Virus record (IMG/VR): IMGVR_UViG_3300046001_007709
Location: 1 to 20,298 of that record
Strand: one strand, 5' to 3'
Length of the DNA stretch: 20,298 nucleotides
Source: a virus
Under the pieces are notes generated by a model that saw only the letters and a program-made list of their open reading frames with translations, was not told the DNA's origin and did not search any database. Of the stretch, positions 1-7,905 are shown piece by piece. Numbering within the stretch: position 1 is the stretch's first letter; each line of letters starts with the position of its first letter. Position numbers and translations under genes: made by a program.

Positions 1-1
1 T

Positions 2-691
2 GAAGAAGGAGCTGAAGAAATGGAAGCTCCTGAAGGCGAAGAAGAAATGGAATCTGAAGAAGAGGAAGTTGATCTTGAAGAACTTTTAGCTGAAATCGAA
101 GAAGGTGAAAGTGAAGAACTTGAAGAAGTTGAATCATTAAATGAATTTACTTTTGATATTTCTACAGCAGATGCTATTATATCTATGTTAGCACCAGTTG
201 GAGTAATTACAGGTGCTGCATTACTTAATTTCCGTAAAGAAATTAAAGATTGGTTTAAGAATAATGCTGGAAAAAAAATATCTGATGCTGAATTAACAAA
301 AATGATAAAAGCAAAAGAAGCAGAAGTAAAAACTGGAAAAATTGAAGAAAATACACAAATAGCAGAACTTAAATCTGAACTTAACGAAATCAATTTGTTA
401 AATGCAAAGTTACTTTACACTAACAAAATCTTCAGAAGTAAATCTTTAACTGAATCACAAAAAATTAAAGTTTTGACAGCGTTTGACAAAGCAAAGACTA
501 AAAAAGAAGCTCAACTAGTTTATGAGACATTATTAGAAAGTTTAAAAGTATCAAATGTTGGTGCTAAAACATCTATTAAAGAATCATTAGGTTCAGCGTC
601 AAAATCTTTAGGAAATGCTAAAGCTAAACCAATTATCGAAGTAGACAATCAATTTGCTAGATGGCAAACATTGGCTGGAATTAAAAAATAA
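2..691 (+). CDS. Prohead core scaffold protein, gp22-like (5' end cut by the window)
   Basis: The frame stays open to the left edge, so the Met at 20 may not be the true start. Numbered from that Met, residues 1-40 are almost entirely Glu/Asp-rich, as expected for a T4-type core protein. Residues 53-71 form a hydrophobic stretch, and residues 110-175 form a charged helical region containing LLNAKLLYTNK and a KIKVLTAFDKAKT-type segment. These segments and the RWQTLAGIKK C-terminus are what I recall of gp22-like scaffolds in T4-related phages. The position directly before the major capsid gene matches gene 22 in T4. The family builds the inner core on which the capsid shell assembles and is then degraded by the gp21 protease. 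Possible L-x-E or I-x-E cleavage sites are visible near residues 25 and 207. The hydrophobic stretch is unexpected for a soluble scaffold. Confidence 0.85.
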   Translation, partial: EEGAEEMEAPEGEEEMESEEEEVDLEELLAEIEEGESEELEEVESLNEFTFDISTADAIISMLAPVGVITGAALLNFRKEIKDWFKNNAGKKISDAELTKMIKAKEAEVKTGKIEENTQIAELKSELNEINLLNAKLLYTNKIFRSKSLTESQKIKVLTAFDKAKTKKEAQLVYETLLESLKVSNVGAKTSIKESLGSASKSLGNAKAKPIIEVDNQFARWQTLAGIKK

Positions 692-729
692 ACAATTAAA
701 AAAACAATTAAAAAACTAAATTTAAAAAA

Positions 730-2439
730 ATGAGTTCAATTCAATCATTATTAGAATCCGCTAACCCGTGGAAGTCACTTCAAAGTGACGCTGGGAAATT
801 AGCGTCCAAGTGGGTAAAAACAGGCCTACTTGAAGGATTAGACGATACGTCTAAAAACAACATGTCTATCTTGTTAGAAAACCAAGCAAAACAATTAGTA
901 GTAGAGACTAGTGCAACTGGTACTGGTGCTACATTTACTACAGGTCAAGGTGAAAACTGGGCGGGTATTGCTTTGCCATTAGTACGTAAGGTATTTGGTG
1001 CAATCGCAGCTAAAGAATTCGTTAGTGTTCAACCAATGAATTTACCTTCTGGTCTTGTGTTTTTCTTAGACTTCCAATATGGAACTAACGTAAATCCATT
1101 CGCATCAGGTGACTCTCTTTACGGAACACGTAACGTAACTGGTCAATTTCCATACCAAACAACTGGTACAACTGGTGGTTTATATGGTGCTGGTCGTTTT
1201 GCTTATTCTACAAACCAATTTTCAGCTTCTGTTCAAATGACAGGTTCAAACAATGGTGGTACATTACCAACTGTTGCAGCTGGTACTGGTTCAGTAGTTT
1301 CAGCTTCTTGGTCAGATTTAAACTATGATTCTGCTCTTTCTGCCTCAGTAAAAGCTAATCAAGTTTACAAAATAACTGTGACTACAGCTTCTGTATTAAC
1401 TAATTTTGATCCAGATGGTGTTCGTGCATTTGTGTTAAGCGGAAGTGGTTTTACTGTTGCAAATAACTTACCAGCTTTCACTACTTACAATTACACTGCT
1501 GGTACTATCACTTTCTACGCAACTGGTTCAACTACTGCTTTCAGTGGTGCTCCTGCAGCGCCAGTAACTGTATTCTACAATAAAACTACTGCTGATAACT
1601 CTCGTGGTGATTTTGAAGATCCAACAGGTGCATCATTACCTACAACTTCAACTCCAAATGCCCAATCAGCGACTACAATTGGTATTCCAGAAATCAACAT
1701 CAAAATGCAATCTCAAGCTATCACAGCTAAGACTAAAAAGCTAAAAGCTGTTTGGACTCCTGAGTTTGCTCAAGATTTGAACGCTTACCAAAATATCGAT
1801 GCTGAAGCTGAATTGACTAACATCATGAGTGAATACATTTCAATGGAAATTGACTTGGAGATCTTAGACATGTTGATCGAAGATGCAGCTGCCGCAACTG
1901 AATATTGGTCAGTAGTTAACAACACTACATTGAATGCTGGTGGTACTGACTTTACACAAAGTTTAGGTTACTACAACACTCAAGGTGGTTGGTTCCAAAC
2001 TTTAGGTACTAAAATGCAAAAAGTAAGTAACAAAATTCACCAATTGACACTTCGTGGTGGTGCAAATTTCTTAGTATGTTCTCCAACAGTTGCTACTGTT
2101 TTAGAATCAATCCCAGGATTTGCTGCTAACACAAACGGAGATGCTGCTAACATGGAATATGCAATGGGCGTACAAAAAGTTGGTGCTATCAACAACCGTT
2201 ACACAGTGTACAAAAATCCATACATGACTGAAAACGTTATTTTGATGGGATTCAGAGGTAAACAATTCCTAGAAACAGGTGCTGTTTTCGCTCCATACAT
2301 TCCGTTGATCATGACTCCATTAGTTTACGATCCTAACACCTTCACTCCACGTAAAGGGTTAATGACTCGTTACGCTAAGAAGATGTTACGTCCTGAGTTT
2401 TATGGTAAGATCTACGTGAGTGGTTTAAACTCTTTGTAG
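730..2439 (+). CDS. 23: Major capsid protein (gp23)
   Basis: This 569-residue protein forms the hexameric shell of the head. The segment at about residues 77-115 (NWAGIALPLVRKVFG, then AAKEFVSVQPMNLPSGLVFF) is the hallmark of T4-type gp23. The C-terminal half carries the expected capsid-fold region, including the PYIPLIMTPLVYDPNTFTPR segment and the RPEFYGKIYVSGL ending. Residues about 140-320 are a Ser/Thr/Gly/Ala-rich insertion. T4 gp23 is matured by gp21 cleavage at L/I-x-E followed by A or G. The nearest candidate here is VVE59 before T60, which departs from that rule. The start at 730 is preceded by an A-rich leader and no Shine-Dalgarno, and lies 38 nt after the scaffold stop. No promoter motif was seen in that gap, so it is probably read through from upstream. 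A strong terminator follows. Confidence 0.97.
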   Translation: MSSIQSLLESANPWKSLQSDAGKLASKWVKTGLLEGLDDTSKNNMSILLENQAKQLVVETSATGTGATFTTGQGENWAGIALPLVRKVFGAIAAKEFVSVQPMNLPSGLVFFLDFQYGTNVNPFASGDSLYGTRNVTGQFPYQTTGTTGGLYGAGRFAYSTNQFSASVQMTGSNNGGTLPTVAAGTGSVVSASWSDLNYDSALSASVKANQVYKITVTTASVLTNFDPDGVRAFVLSGSGFTVANNLPAFTTYNYTAGTITFYATGSTTAFSGAPAAPVTVFYNKTTADNSRGDFEDPTGASLPTTSTPNAQSATTIGIPEINIKMQSQAITAKTKKLKAVWTPEFAQDLNAYQNIDAEAELTNIMSEYISMEIDLEILDMLIEDAAAATEYWSVVNNTTLNAGGTDFTQSLGYYNTQGGWFQTLGTKMQKVSNKIHQLTLRGGANFLVCSPTVATVLESIPGFAANTNGDAANMEYAMGVQKVGAINNRYTVYKNPYMTENVILMGFRGKQFLETGAVFAPYIPLIMTPLVYDPNTFTPRKGLMTRYAKKMLRPEFYGKIYVSGLNSL

Positions 2440-2463
2440 TATTAACTTAACATAGTAAGAAGT

Positions 2464-2492
2464 AAGCCGAGCCTGTAAGCTCGGCTTCTTTT
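2464..2492 (+). terminator. Intrinsic terminator after the major capsid gene
   Basis: A perfect 9-bp stem (AAGCCGAGC at 2464-2472, GCTCGGCTT at 2479-2487) closes a 6-nt loop and is followed by CTTTT. It lies 24 nt after the capsid stop codon, so it would insulate the highly expressed capsid message from the PhoH unit. Confidence 0.9.
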
Positions 2493-2519
2493 ATCTTGGA
2501 ATCTCAACATGTGTTTAAC

Positions 2520-2534
2520 ATATTTATCAACAAA
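2520..2534 (+). promoter_or_regulatory. Candidate late promoter, variant motif before the PhoH gene
   Basis: ATATTTATCAACAAA matches the repeated ATATTTATAACAAA motif except for one extra C. It lies between the capsid terminator and the PhoH gene, where a new transcription start is needed. It ends 4 nt before ATG 2539 and 16 nt before ATG 2551. The other clear sites lie 10-29 nt before their ATG. Confidence 0.5.
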
Positions 2535-2538
2535 AATT

Positions 2539-3213
2539 ATGACACAAAACATGAACGAAGAAGGTAAGAAGAAAATTAAAGGTGAAATAAAATTTAAGTT
2601 GTCTCTCAATGAAGAACAAAAAGAAGCAAAACAAATAATATTAGAAAATCCAGTTACTTTAATAAAGGGAATGGCTGGATCAGGTAAAACACTTGTAGCA
2701 TGTCAAGTAGCTTTAGACCTAGTTTTTAAAAAAGAAATGAATAAAATTATCATCACTAGAGCTACAGTGTCAAAAGAAGACATAGGATTTCTTCCAGGTG
2801 ACTTAAAGGAAAAAATGGATCCTTGGTTGGCACCAATTTATGCTAACTTATACTTATTGTACGATAAGGAAAAAATTGACAAAATGGTTGTAGACAATCA
2901 AATTGAAGTTGTACCATTTGCTTTCATGCGTGGGCGAACTTTTCCTAACTCTTTTGTTATAGTAGACGAGTGTCAAAACATTACCGGCCAACAAACCGAG
3001 ATGATGTTAGGTCGTTTAGGCAAGGGTGGTAAAATCGTTTTTTGCGGTGATTTAGCACAAGTAGATTTGAAGAGTAAAAAAGATTCTGGCATAGGATTCT
3101 TCCCACGTTTAGAGGAAAGAATTAAGGGTGTAAAAATTGTTACTCTAAAGAAAAATCATAGACACGAAATAGTAGAAGATATACTTAAAGTATATGATGA
3201 ATTTAGAGACTAG
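2539..3213 (+). CDS. phoH: PhoH-family P-loop ATPase
   Basis: The product has 224 residues from ATG 2539. Walker A is GMAGSGKT at residues 44-51, Walker B is FVIVDE at 139-144, and a GDLAQ segment at 170-174 is followed by NHRHE near 206-210. This order is that of the PhoH nucleotide-binding family, common in marine and environmental myoviruses. Its role in phages is unsettled; RNA metabolism and phosphate stress have been proposed. An ATG at 2509 extends the frame by ten residues, but that extension would overlap the conserved promoter-like motif at 2520-2534, so I prefer 2539. ATG 2551 is an alternative whose distance from the motif fits the other sites better. The gene lies alone between the head and fibre regions, with a terminator before it and a promoter-like motif after it. 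Confidence 0.93.
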   Translation: MTQNMNEEGKKKIKGEIKFKLSLNEEQKEAKQIILENPVTLIKGMAGSGKTLVACQVALDLVFKKEMNKIIITRATVSKEDIGFLPGDLKEKMDPWLAPIYANLYLLYDKEKIDKMVVDNQIEVVPFAFMRGRTFPNSFVIVDECQNITGQQTEMMLGRLGKGGKIVFCGDLAQVDLKSKKDSGIGFFPRLEERIKGVKIVTLKKNHRHEIVEDILKVYDEFRD

Positions 3214-3216
3214 TCA

Positions 3217-3230
3217 ATATTTATAACAAA
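3217..3230 (+). promoter_or_regulatory. Candidate late promoter motif before the fibre operon
   Basis: This is an exact ATATTTATAACAAA starting 3 nt after the PhoH stop codon and ending 13 nt before ATG 3244. The same 14-mer occurs before 12722, 17172 and 18987. It would drive the genes from 3244 to 7860, which are spaced by one base or overlap. Confidence 0.65.
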
Positions 3231-3243
3231 CAACTTATACACA

Positions 3244-3624
3244 ATGGCAGCAGGTAGATACTCTTTTACTATAGAACAAGGATCAACATTAAACTTAGAA
3301 TTACAATATAAAGACGCAAGTGGAAATCCTATAGACTTAACATATTATAGTGGAAAAATGCAAATTCGTCCTTCAGTAGCTTCATCTACAGCTTACATTA
3401 CTTTAAGCAGTTCATTACAAGCAGACGGAACAGGTTTAAACTTTAGTGGTTCAAATGGAACAACTCCTCCTACATCTGGTTCAATAGGAATATACATTTC
3501 AGCAGCGTCATCTTCATTGTTAAGTTTTGACACAGGAGTATACGACTTAGAAATTGCGTCAGGAAGTTTTGTGTCAAGAATTTTAGAAGGCCAAGTAAAA
3601 TTATCACTTAACGTTACTCGATAA
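3244..3624 (+). CDS. Small virion structural protein, BppU N-terminal-like
   Basis: This 126-residue protein starts with a beta-rich pattern (YSFTIEQGSTLNLELQYKD, then GNPIDLTYYSGKMQIR near residues 27-42). It ends with GVYDLEIASGSFVSRILEGQVKLS. I associate this arrangement of an N-terminal polymerisation strand, a 'DLTGYT..MQIR'-type hairpin and a C-terminal 'YDLEI..gg.v.ri.eG.v..s' with small phage baseplate or fibre-anchoring proteins resembling the N-terminal domain of BppU. No enzymatic motif is visible. Its stop codon overlaps the start of the large fibre gene by one base (TAATG), suggesting translational coupling and a joint function, perhaps attaching the fibre to the baseplate. The structural role is fairly safe, but the exact position in the virion is unknown. 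Confidence 0.6.
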   Translation: MAAGRYSFTIEQGSTLNLELQYKDASGNPIDLTYYSGKMQIRPSVASSTAYITLSSSLQADGTGLNFSGSNGTTPPTSGSIGIYISAASSSLLSFDTGVYDLEIASGSFVSRILEGQVKLSLNVTR

Positions 3625-6600
3625 TGTCAGATTGTATAGGACCAATTAACATAATCCCTGACAACAATCAGGTTGTCTTATTAGACAACAACAAAAGTAT
3701 AACAGTAGTAGACAACAACTGCTGTACTGATGTTAATGTTACCCAACCAATAACCTCTGTAGTTCAAATCTTAACAGGACCTATAGGTCCAGTAGGTTCA
3801 TCAGGTTCAGCTGGTCCTTCTGGCTCAGCAGGTCCATCAGGATCAGTAGGTCCATCAGGATCATCAGCTCCATTTTCTTATGTAAGTGGAACAACATGGA
3901 ATACTACAAGCAGTATTGAAATCACAGGTTCATTAACAGTAAGTGGTTCTAACACTTTTAGAAACATAGGTCCTGCTCAATTTACAGGTTCAGTAGATGT
4001 GTTAGGAACATTAACTGTAACTAATGGTATAACAGGGTCTTTACTTGGAACCGCAAGTTATGCTTTACAAGCGTTGTCTTCAAGTTATAGTACCACAGCA
4101 TCTTATGCTGAAAATGCACAAACCGCATCCAATATATTAGGCGGTAAAGCAACACACGTACCGTTTTTTATAACCGATACTACTCTAGCTACTAGTTCAA
4201 TATATCAATCGGGATCAACTAGTATAATAATTAATCAAGACAATAATACAACAGCTAATCCTGAAGCATTGTATGTTTGGCAACCAAGTACATCATCATT
4301 TAACGTAATAAGTGGAAAAGGAAACTTAAACAACTACTTACAGTTAAACATACAAAATACAAATCAAGGAGTAACAGCATCATCAGACGTAGTAGCAACA
4401 GCCAATAATGGTAATGAAACTACCAACTATATTGACATGGGTATCAATAGTGAGAATTTCACAGGAGACATTGGTGGTCCAAATGCTGGTTATTTATACT
4501 CTACCGGTCAACATCTACACATAGGAAATGCTTCAAATTATCCAATTCAATTTTTCGCAGGTGGACTTAATTCAGACACTAATAGAAAACTACAGTTAAG
4601 TCCAAATAACTATCATGAAATGACTGGTTCATTGGATATTAGTGGTAGTTTAATAGTACAAGGAAGTATAACTAGTTCATTACAAGGAACAGCAAGCTAT
4701 GCTAACAATGCTTTAAGTTCATCTTATGCTTTAACCGCTTCATATGCTTCAAATGTTCCTGTTACTGCATCATACGCATTAAATGCAGCTAACGCTGTAA
4801 GTGCATCATATTCTTTAAATTCTGACAATGCTATTAATGCAAATAACGCAACAAGTGCATCATATGCCATTATTGCAGACAGTGCTTTAGCAGCCAATTA
4901 TGCAACAACTGCAGGAAATGGTGGGGTAACAAGTATCATTGCAGGATCAGGAGTAACATTAATACCACCAACAGGTATAGGAAATGTTACCATAGTGACT
5001 ACTGGAGGAGGAGGAACGACAATTATCTCAGGATCAAATATAACATCATCTTTTGTTAATTCAAATACATGGATATTTAATCATGGATTAGGAATCAGAA
5101 CACCAACTATAACAGTTTTTGATTCAAATTACAACCAAATAATTCCTCAGAATATAGAATTGGTAAGCACCTCAAGTGCTACTATAACATTCCCTACACT
5201 TGAAAGTGGATTTGCAGTAGCAATGGTGGGTGGAGTAGCAGGAAATGCTTACTCGGCATCATACTCACTATACTCAACTTATGCAGCAACAGCATCTTAT
5301 TTTGAAGAAACTGATCCAATATTTGTAGCAAAATCAGGATCATTTGCAACTACTGGTTCAAATAGGTTTATAGGAAACCAAACTATAACAGGCTCACTAA
5401 TAGTATCGAGTTCAAACTCAGTAACTGTTGTAGGTCCTATGACAATAACAGGATCATTTCTCGTAAGTGGTTCAACACTTCAAATTGGAAATAATACTCT
5501 AATAGGAAATACAGTTCTTAGCGGAAGCATCTCAGTAAGTGGATCACAAACTTTTAAAGGTAACCTGGATTTAACAGGATCTTTTACAATAACAGGATCA
5601 ACCGTACAAATTGGAAATAATACACTAACAGGAAATACTTCACTAACTGGTAGCATTGCCATGACAGGTAGCATTCTTATTTTTGGTGATGTTCTTCCAC
5701 AAATTTCTAGTTCTTATAACTTAGGATCAGAAACACAACCTTGGAAATCAATTTATGTACAATCAGGATCTATTAGCATACAATCAGATATTCCTGGCAA
5801 CCCACCTGCAACTATTTCAAACCAAACTGGCAATGTTACCATTACAGCAGCCGGTTTTCAAATAAAAAGCGGATCAACTTCTCCACTTGTAGTTGATACT
5901 ACAGGTAGAACACAAATAAAAGTACCTAATATACCTGCTAACGATGTTGGGGGATTCAGTGTAATAGGAAATCCAAATGGAGATTATCAACCGGTAATTA
6001 ATCCTAGTGGTATGGTACATATTACTGGTAATAATAATCAAGCTGCAAGGGTGACTGTAGATGGATTTGGATCTAATATAGGAGCTATTGTTGTAGGTAG
6101 ACACGCTAGAGGAACAGCAGCTTTACCAACACCAACACTATTAGGAGATGTATTAGTTAGATTCGCAGGACTAGGTTATGCGACAAGTAGCTACTTCCCG
6201 GTAGTAGGAGCTGTTCCAACATCTTTAGAATTTCAAGCTACAGAAAATTATTCAACATCTAGTTATGGTAGTAGAGCAGCTTTCTATAACTATGCTAATG
6301 GAGCTACTTCAAGAAGCCTATCAGCAACAATAGACTCAACCGGAATACAAACATCAGGATCTGTAGTAGCAAGTTCGTTTACAGGATCTTTATTTGGAAC
6401 TTCAAGTTGGGCTATAAGCTCATCAAACGCTCAAACAGCTTCATACGTTTTACAAGCAGTTAGTAGTTCATATGCAAGTACAGCTTCTTATGCACCAAAT
6501 TACCTTTTACTTAGTCAAACTGGTTCTTTTGCAACTACAGGTTCAAATATTTTTATTGGAAACCAAACAATTACTGGTTCATTAAGAATATCCGGATCAC

Positions 6601-7163
6601 TAACTGAAATAGGTAATACAACTATAACAGGATCATTACTAGTAACTGGAAGCGGTTTTATAAACTCAAAACCAATACTAACATCAGCAAATACCTCTTC
6701 TTTTGAAAATGGATTTGGATGGTATGGAGCTTTTTGCTCAACTGGATCTCAAACAAATCCTGTAGCAAACGTATCTCGTTCAATGCAATTCGATACAGTA
6801 GAGCATTCAAATGGAGTTAGTTTAGTCAGTGGAAGTAGGATTACAGTTACCAACGGAGGAGTTTACAATATACAATTCTCAGCAGAACTCCAAAATTCAG
6901 CACCTGGGGATCGTTTAGTAAATATCTGGTTTAAAAAGAATGGAACTAACGTTGCTCGCTCTAATGGAATAACTAATCTAGCTAAACAAGCTGGTAATAA
7001 AACAATAGCAGCTTGGAACTATGTAGACACAGCTAACAAAGGTGACTACTTTGAGATAGTATGGCAATCTGCAGACACAACAGCAGAGCTCCATGCAGAA
7101 GCAGCAACAGGTAATATACCATCAACACCATCAGTAATTATAACAGCAACACAAGTAGGATAA
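3624..7163 (+). CDS. Large modular tail fibre protein with collagen-like segment and jelly-roll-like C-terminus
   Basis: The product has 1179 residues. An N-terminal attachment region (1-51) leads into ten Gly-X-Y triplets (52-81). Three blocks of GSLxGTASYA / SSSYxxTASYA repeats follow, at about 138-169, 351-436 and 919-957. A beta-rich module at about 479-530 contains TWIFNHGLG and a VFDSNYNQIIP segment, a type common in phage fibres. ITGSLxVSGS-type beta-helical repeats occupy about 570-690, followed by SSSYNLGSETQPWKSIYV near 694-712, another widespread fibre signature. Residues about 1020-1179 look like a C1q/TNF-type jelly-roll (GVYNIQFSAEL, WFKKNGT, AWNYV, GDYFEIVW), a likely receptor-binding tip. 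It probably forms a trimeric host-recognition fibre. Adjacent genes share its modules. Confidence 0.88.
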   Translation: MSDCIGPINIIPDNNQVVLLDNNKSITVVDNNCCTDVNVTQPITSVVQILTGPIGPVGSSGSAGPSGSAGPSGSVGPSGSSAPFSYVSGTTWNTTSSIEITGSLTVSGSNTFRNIGPAQFTGSVDVLGTLTVTNGITGSLLGTASYALQALSSSYSTTASYAENAQTASNILGGKATHVPFFITDTTLATSSIYQSGSTSIIINQDNNTTANPEALYVWQPSTSSFNVISGKGNLNNYLQLNIQNTNQGVTASSDVVATANNGNETTNYIDMGINSENFTGDIGGPNAGYLYSTGQHLHIGNASNYPIQFFAGGLNSDTNRKLQLSPNNYHEMTGSLDISGSLIVQGSITSSLQGTASYANNALSSSYALTASYASNVPVTASYALNAANAVSASYSLNSDNAINANNATSASYAIIADSALAANYATTAGNGGVTSIIAGSGVTLIPPTGIGNVTIVTTGGGGTTIISGSNITSSFVNSNTWIFNHGLGIRTPTITVFDSNYNQIIPQNIELVSTSSATITFPTLESGFAVAMVGGVAGNAYSASYSLYSTYAATASYFEETDPIFVAKSGSFATTGSNRFIGNQTITGSLIVSSSNSVTVVGPMTITGSFLVSGSTLQIGNNTLIGNTVLSGSISVSGSQTFKGNLDLTGSFTITGSTVQIGNNTLTGNTSLTGSIAMTGSILIFGDVLPQISSSYNLGSETQPWKSIYVQSGSISIQSDIPGNPPATISNQTGNVTITAAGFQIKSGSTSPLVVDTTGRTQIKVPNIPANDVGGFSVIGNPNGDYQPVINPSGMVHITGNNNQAARVTVDGFGSNIGAIVVGRHARGTAALPTPTLLGDVLVRFAGLGYATSSYFPVVGAVPTSLEFQATENYSTSSYGSRAAFYNYANGATSRSLSATIDSTGIQTSGSVVASSFTGSLFGTSSWAISSSNAQTASYVLQAVSSSYASTASYAPNYLLLSQTGSFATTGSNIFIGNQTITGSLRISGSLTEIGNTTITGSLLVTGSGFINSKPILTSANTSSFENGFGWYGAFCSTGSQTNPVANVSRSMQFDTVEHSNGVSLVSGSRITVTNGGVYNIQFSAELQNSAPGDRLVNIWFKKNGTNVARSNGITNLAKQAGNKTIAAWNYVDTANKGDYFEIVWQSADTTAELHAEAATGNIPSTPSVIITATQVG
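3777..3866 (+). repeat. Collagen-like Gly-X-Y repeat within the fibre gene
   Basis: Ten consecutive codon triplets encode G-P/S-X (GPI, GPV, GSS, GSA, GPS, GSA, GPS, GSV, GPS, GSS). Collagen-like stretches in phage fibres form a short triple helix that registers the trimer. Most Gly codons are GGT or GGA in near-identical nine-base units, so this segment could expand or shrink by slippage. Confidence 0.85.
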
Positions 7164-7164
7164 G

Positions 7165-7860
7165 ATGAAAATATTTCAACCCATAGTAACAGGATCACTT
7201 AACGTATCAGGATCAGTAACAGCAGACTCATTTACAGGGTCACTGCAAGGTACTGCTTCATATGCTGTGACTGCATCATATGCTATGAATGGTGGAGGTG
7301 GTGGAGCAGGCTTTCCATTTACTGGAAGTGCTGTAATAACTGGAAGTTTAATTGTAACAGGTTCAACTACATCAACATTAGGATTTACAGGTTCATTATT
7401 TGGAACTTCTAGTTGGTCATCAAACTCTATAAGTGCCTCTTACGCGACAACAGCATCTTTTTTATTAGGAGGAGTTGTTAGTGCAAGTTACGCAGCAACA
7501 TCATCACATGCCACTAATTTTGTAATAGTAAGTACTTTAGCATTAAATGGAACACTAACAGATTCTGCTACTGTAAATTCAACAATAGTAGGCACAAATA
7601 ATTTATTTACTCAAGCAACAGGTTCACGAACATCAGCTTTTGGAAAGTATACTTTATACAATGGAGCAAATGCAAGAGCAGGAGAATTTTACACAGTGTG
7701 GAATGGTACAACTACTACATACACTGACGTTTCAACAACAGACATAGGAAGTACTTCACCTATTGTGTTTAGTTCAACAGTAGTAGGAAGCAACATACAA
7801 ATAGACGCAGTAGCTGGAACATCTGGCTGGACAATTAAAATGTTAACAACCTTTATCTAA
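7165..7860 (+). CDS. Short tail-fibre-like protein sharing modules with the large fibre
   Basis: This 231-residue protein begins with a TGSLNVSGSV beta-repeat (residues 9-18). It continues with GSLQGTASYAVTASYA (26-40), a Gly-rich hinge (43-48), ITGSLIVTGS (58-67), TGSLFGTSSW (75-84) and ASYATTASF (91-99). These are the same modules as in the 3624-7163 fibre. The C-terminal 110 residues have a different sequence (GTLTDSATVNSTIVGTN, then GSRTSAFGKYTLYNGA) and probably form a distinct tip domain. The start lies one base after the preceding stop, so the two genes are co-transcribed. It may be an alternative or accessory fibre, or a distal subunit binding to the larger one. I do not recognise a specific gene. 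Confidence 0.78.
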   Translation: MKIFQPIVTGSLNVSGSVTADSFTGSLQGTASYAVTASYAMNGGGGGAGFPFTGSAVITGSLIVTGSTTSTLGFTGSLFGTSSWSSNSISASYATTASFLLGGVVSASYAATSSHATNFVIVSTLALNGTLTDSATVNSTIVGTNNLFTQATGSRTSAFGKYTLYNGANARAGEFYTVWNGTTTTYTDVSTTDIGSTSPIVFSSTVVGSNIQIDAVAGTSGWTIKMLTTFI

Positions 7861-7862
7861 GC

Positions 7863-7876
7863 ATATTTATAATAAA
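7863..7876 (+). promoter_or_regulatory. Candidate late promoter motif before the second fibre operon
   Basis: ATATTTATAATAAA has one substitution (C to T) relative to the repeated 14-mer. It starts 2 nt after the stop at 7860 and ends 29 nt before ATG 7906. It could drive the closely spaced genes from 7906 to 12644. Confidence 0.58.
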
Positions 7877-7905
7877 GTTAGTTGGATAGGGAAAACTAAG
7901 AAAAA

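Noticed and set aside
3624-7163. Diversity-generating retroelement target in the fibre gene
   Set aside because: No reverse transcriptase, no template repeat and no long near-identical copy with adenine-only changes was found. The repeats differ at ordinary synonymous positions.
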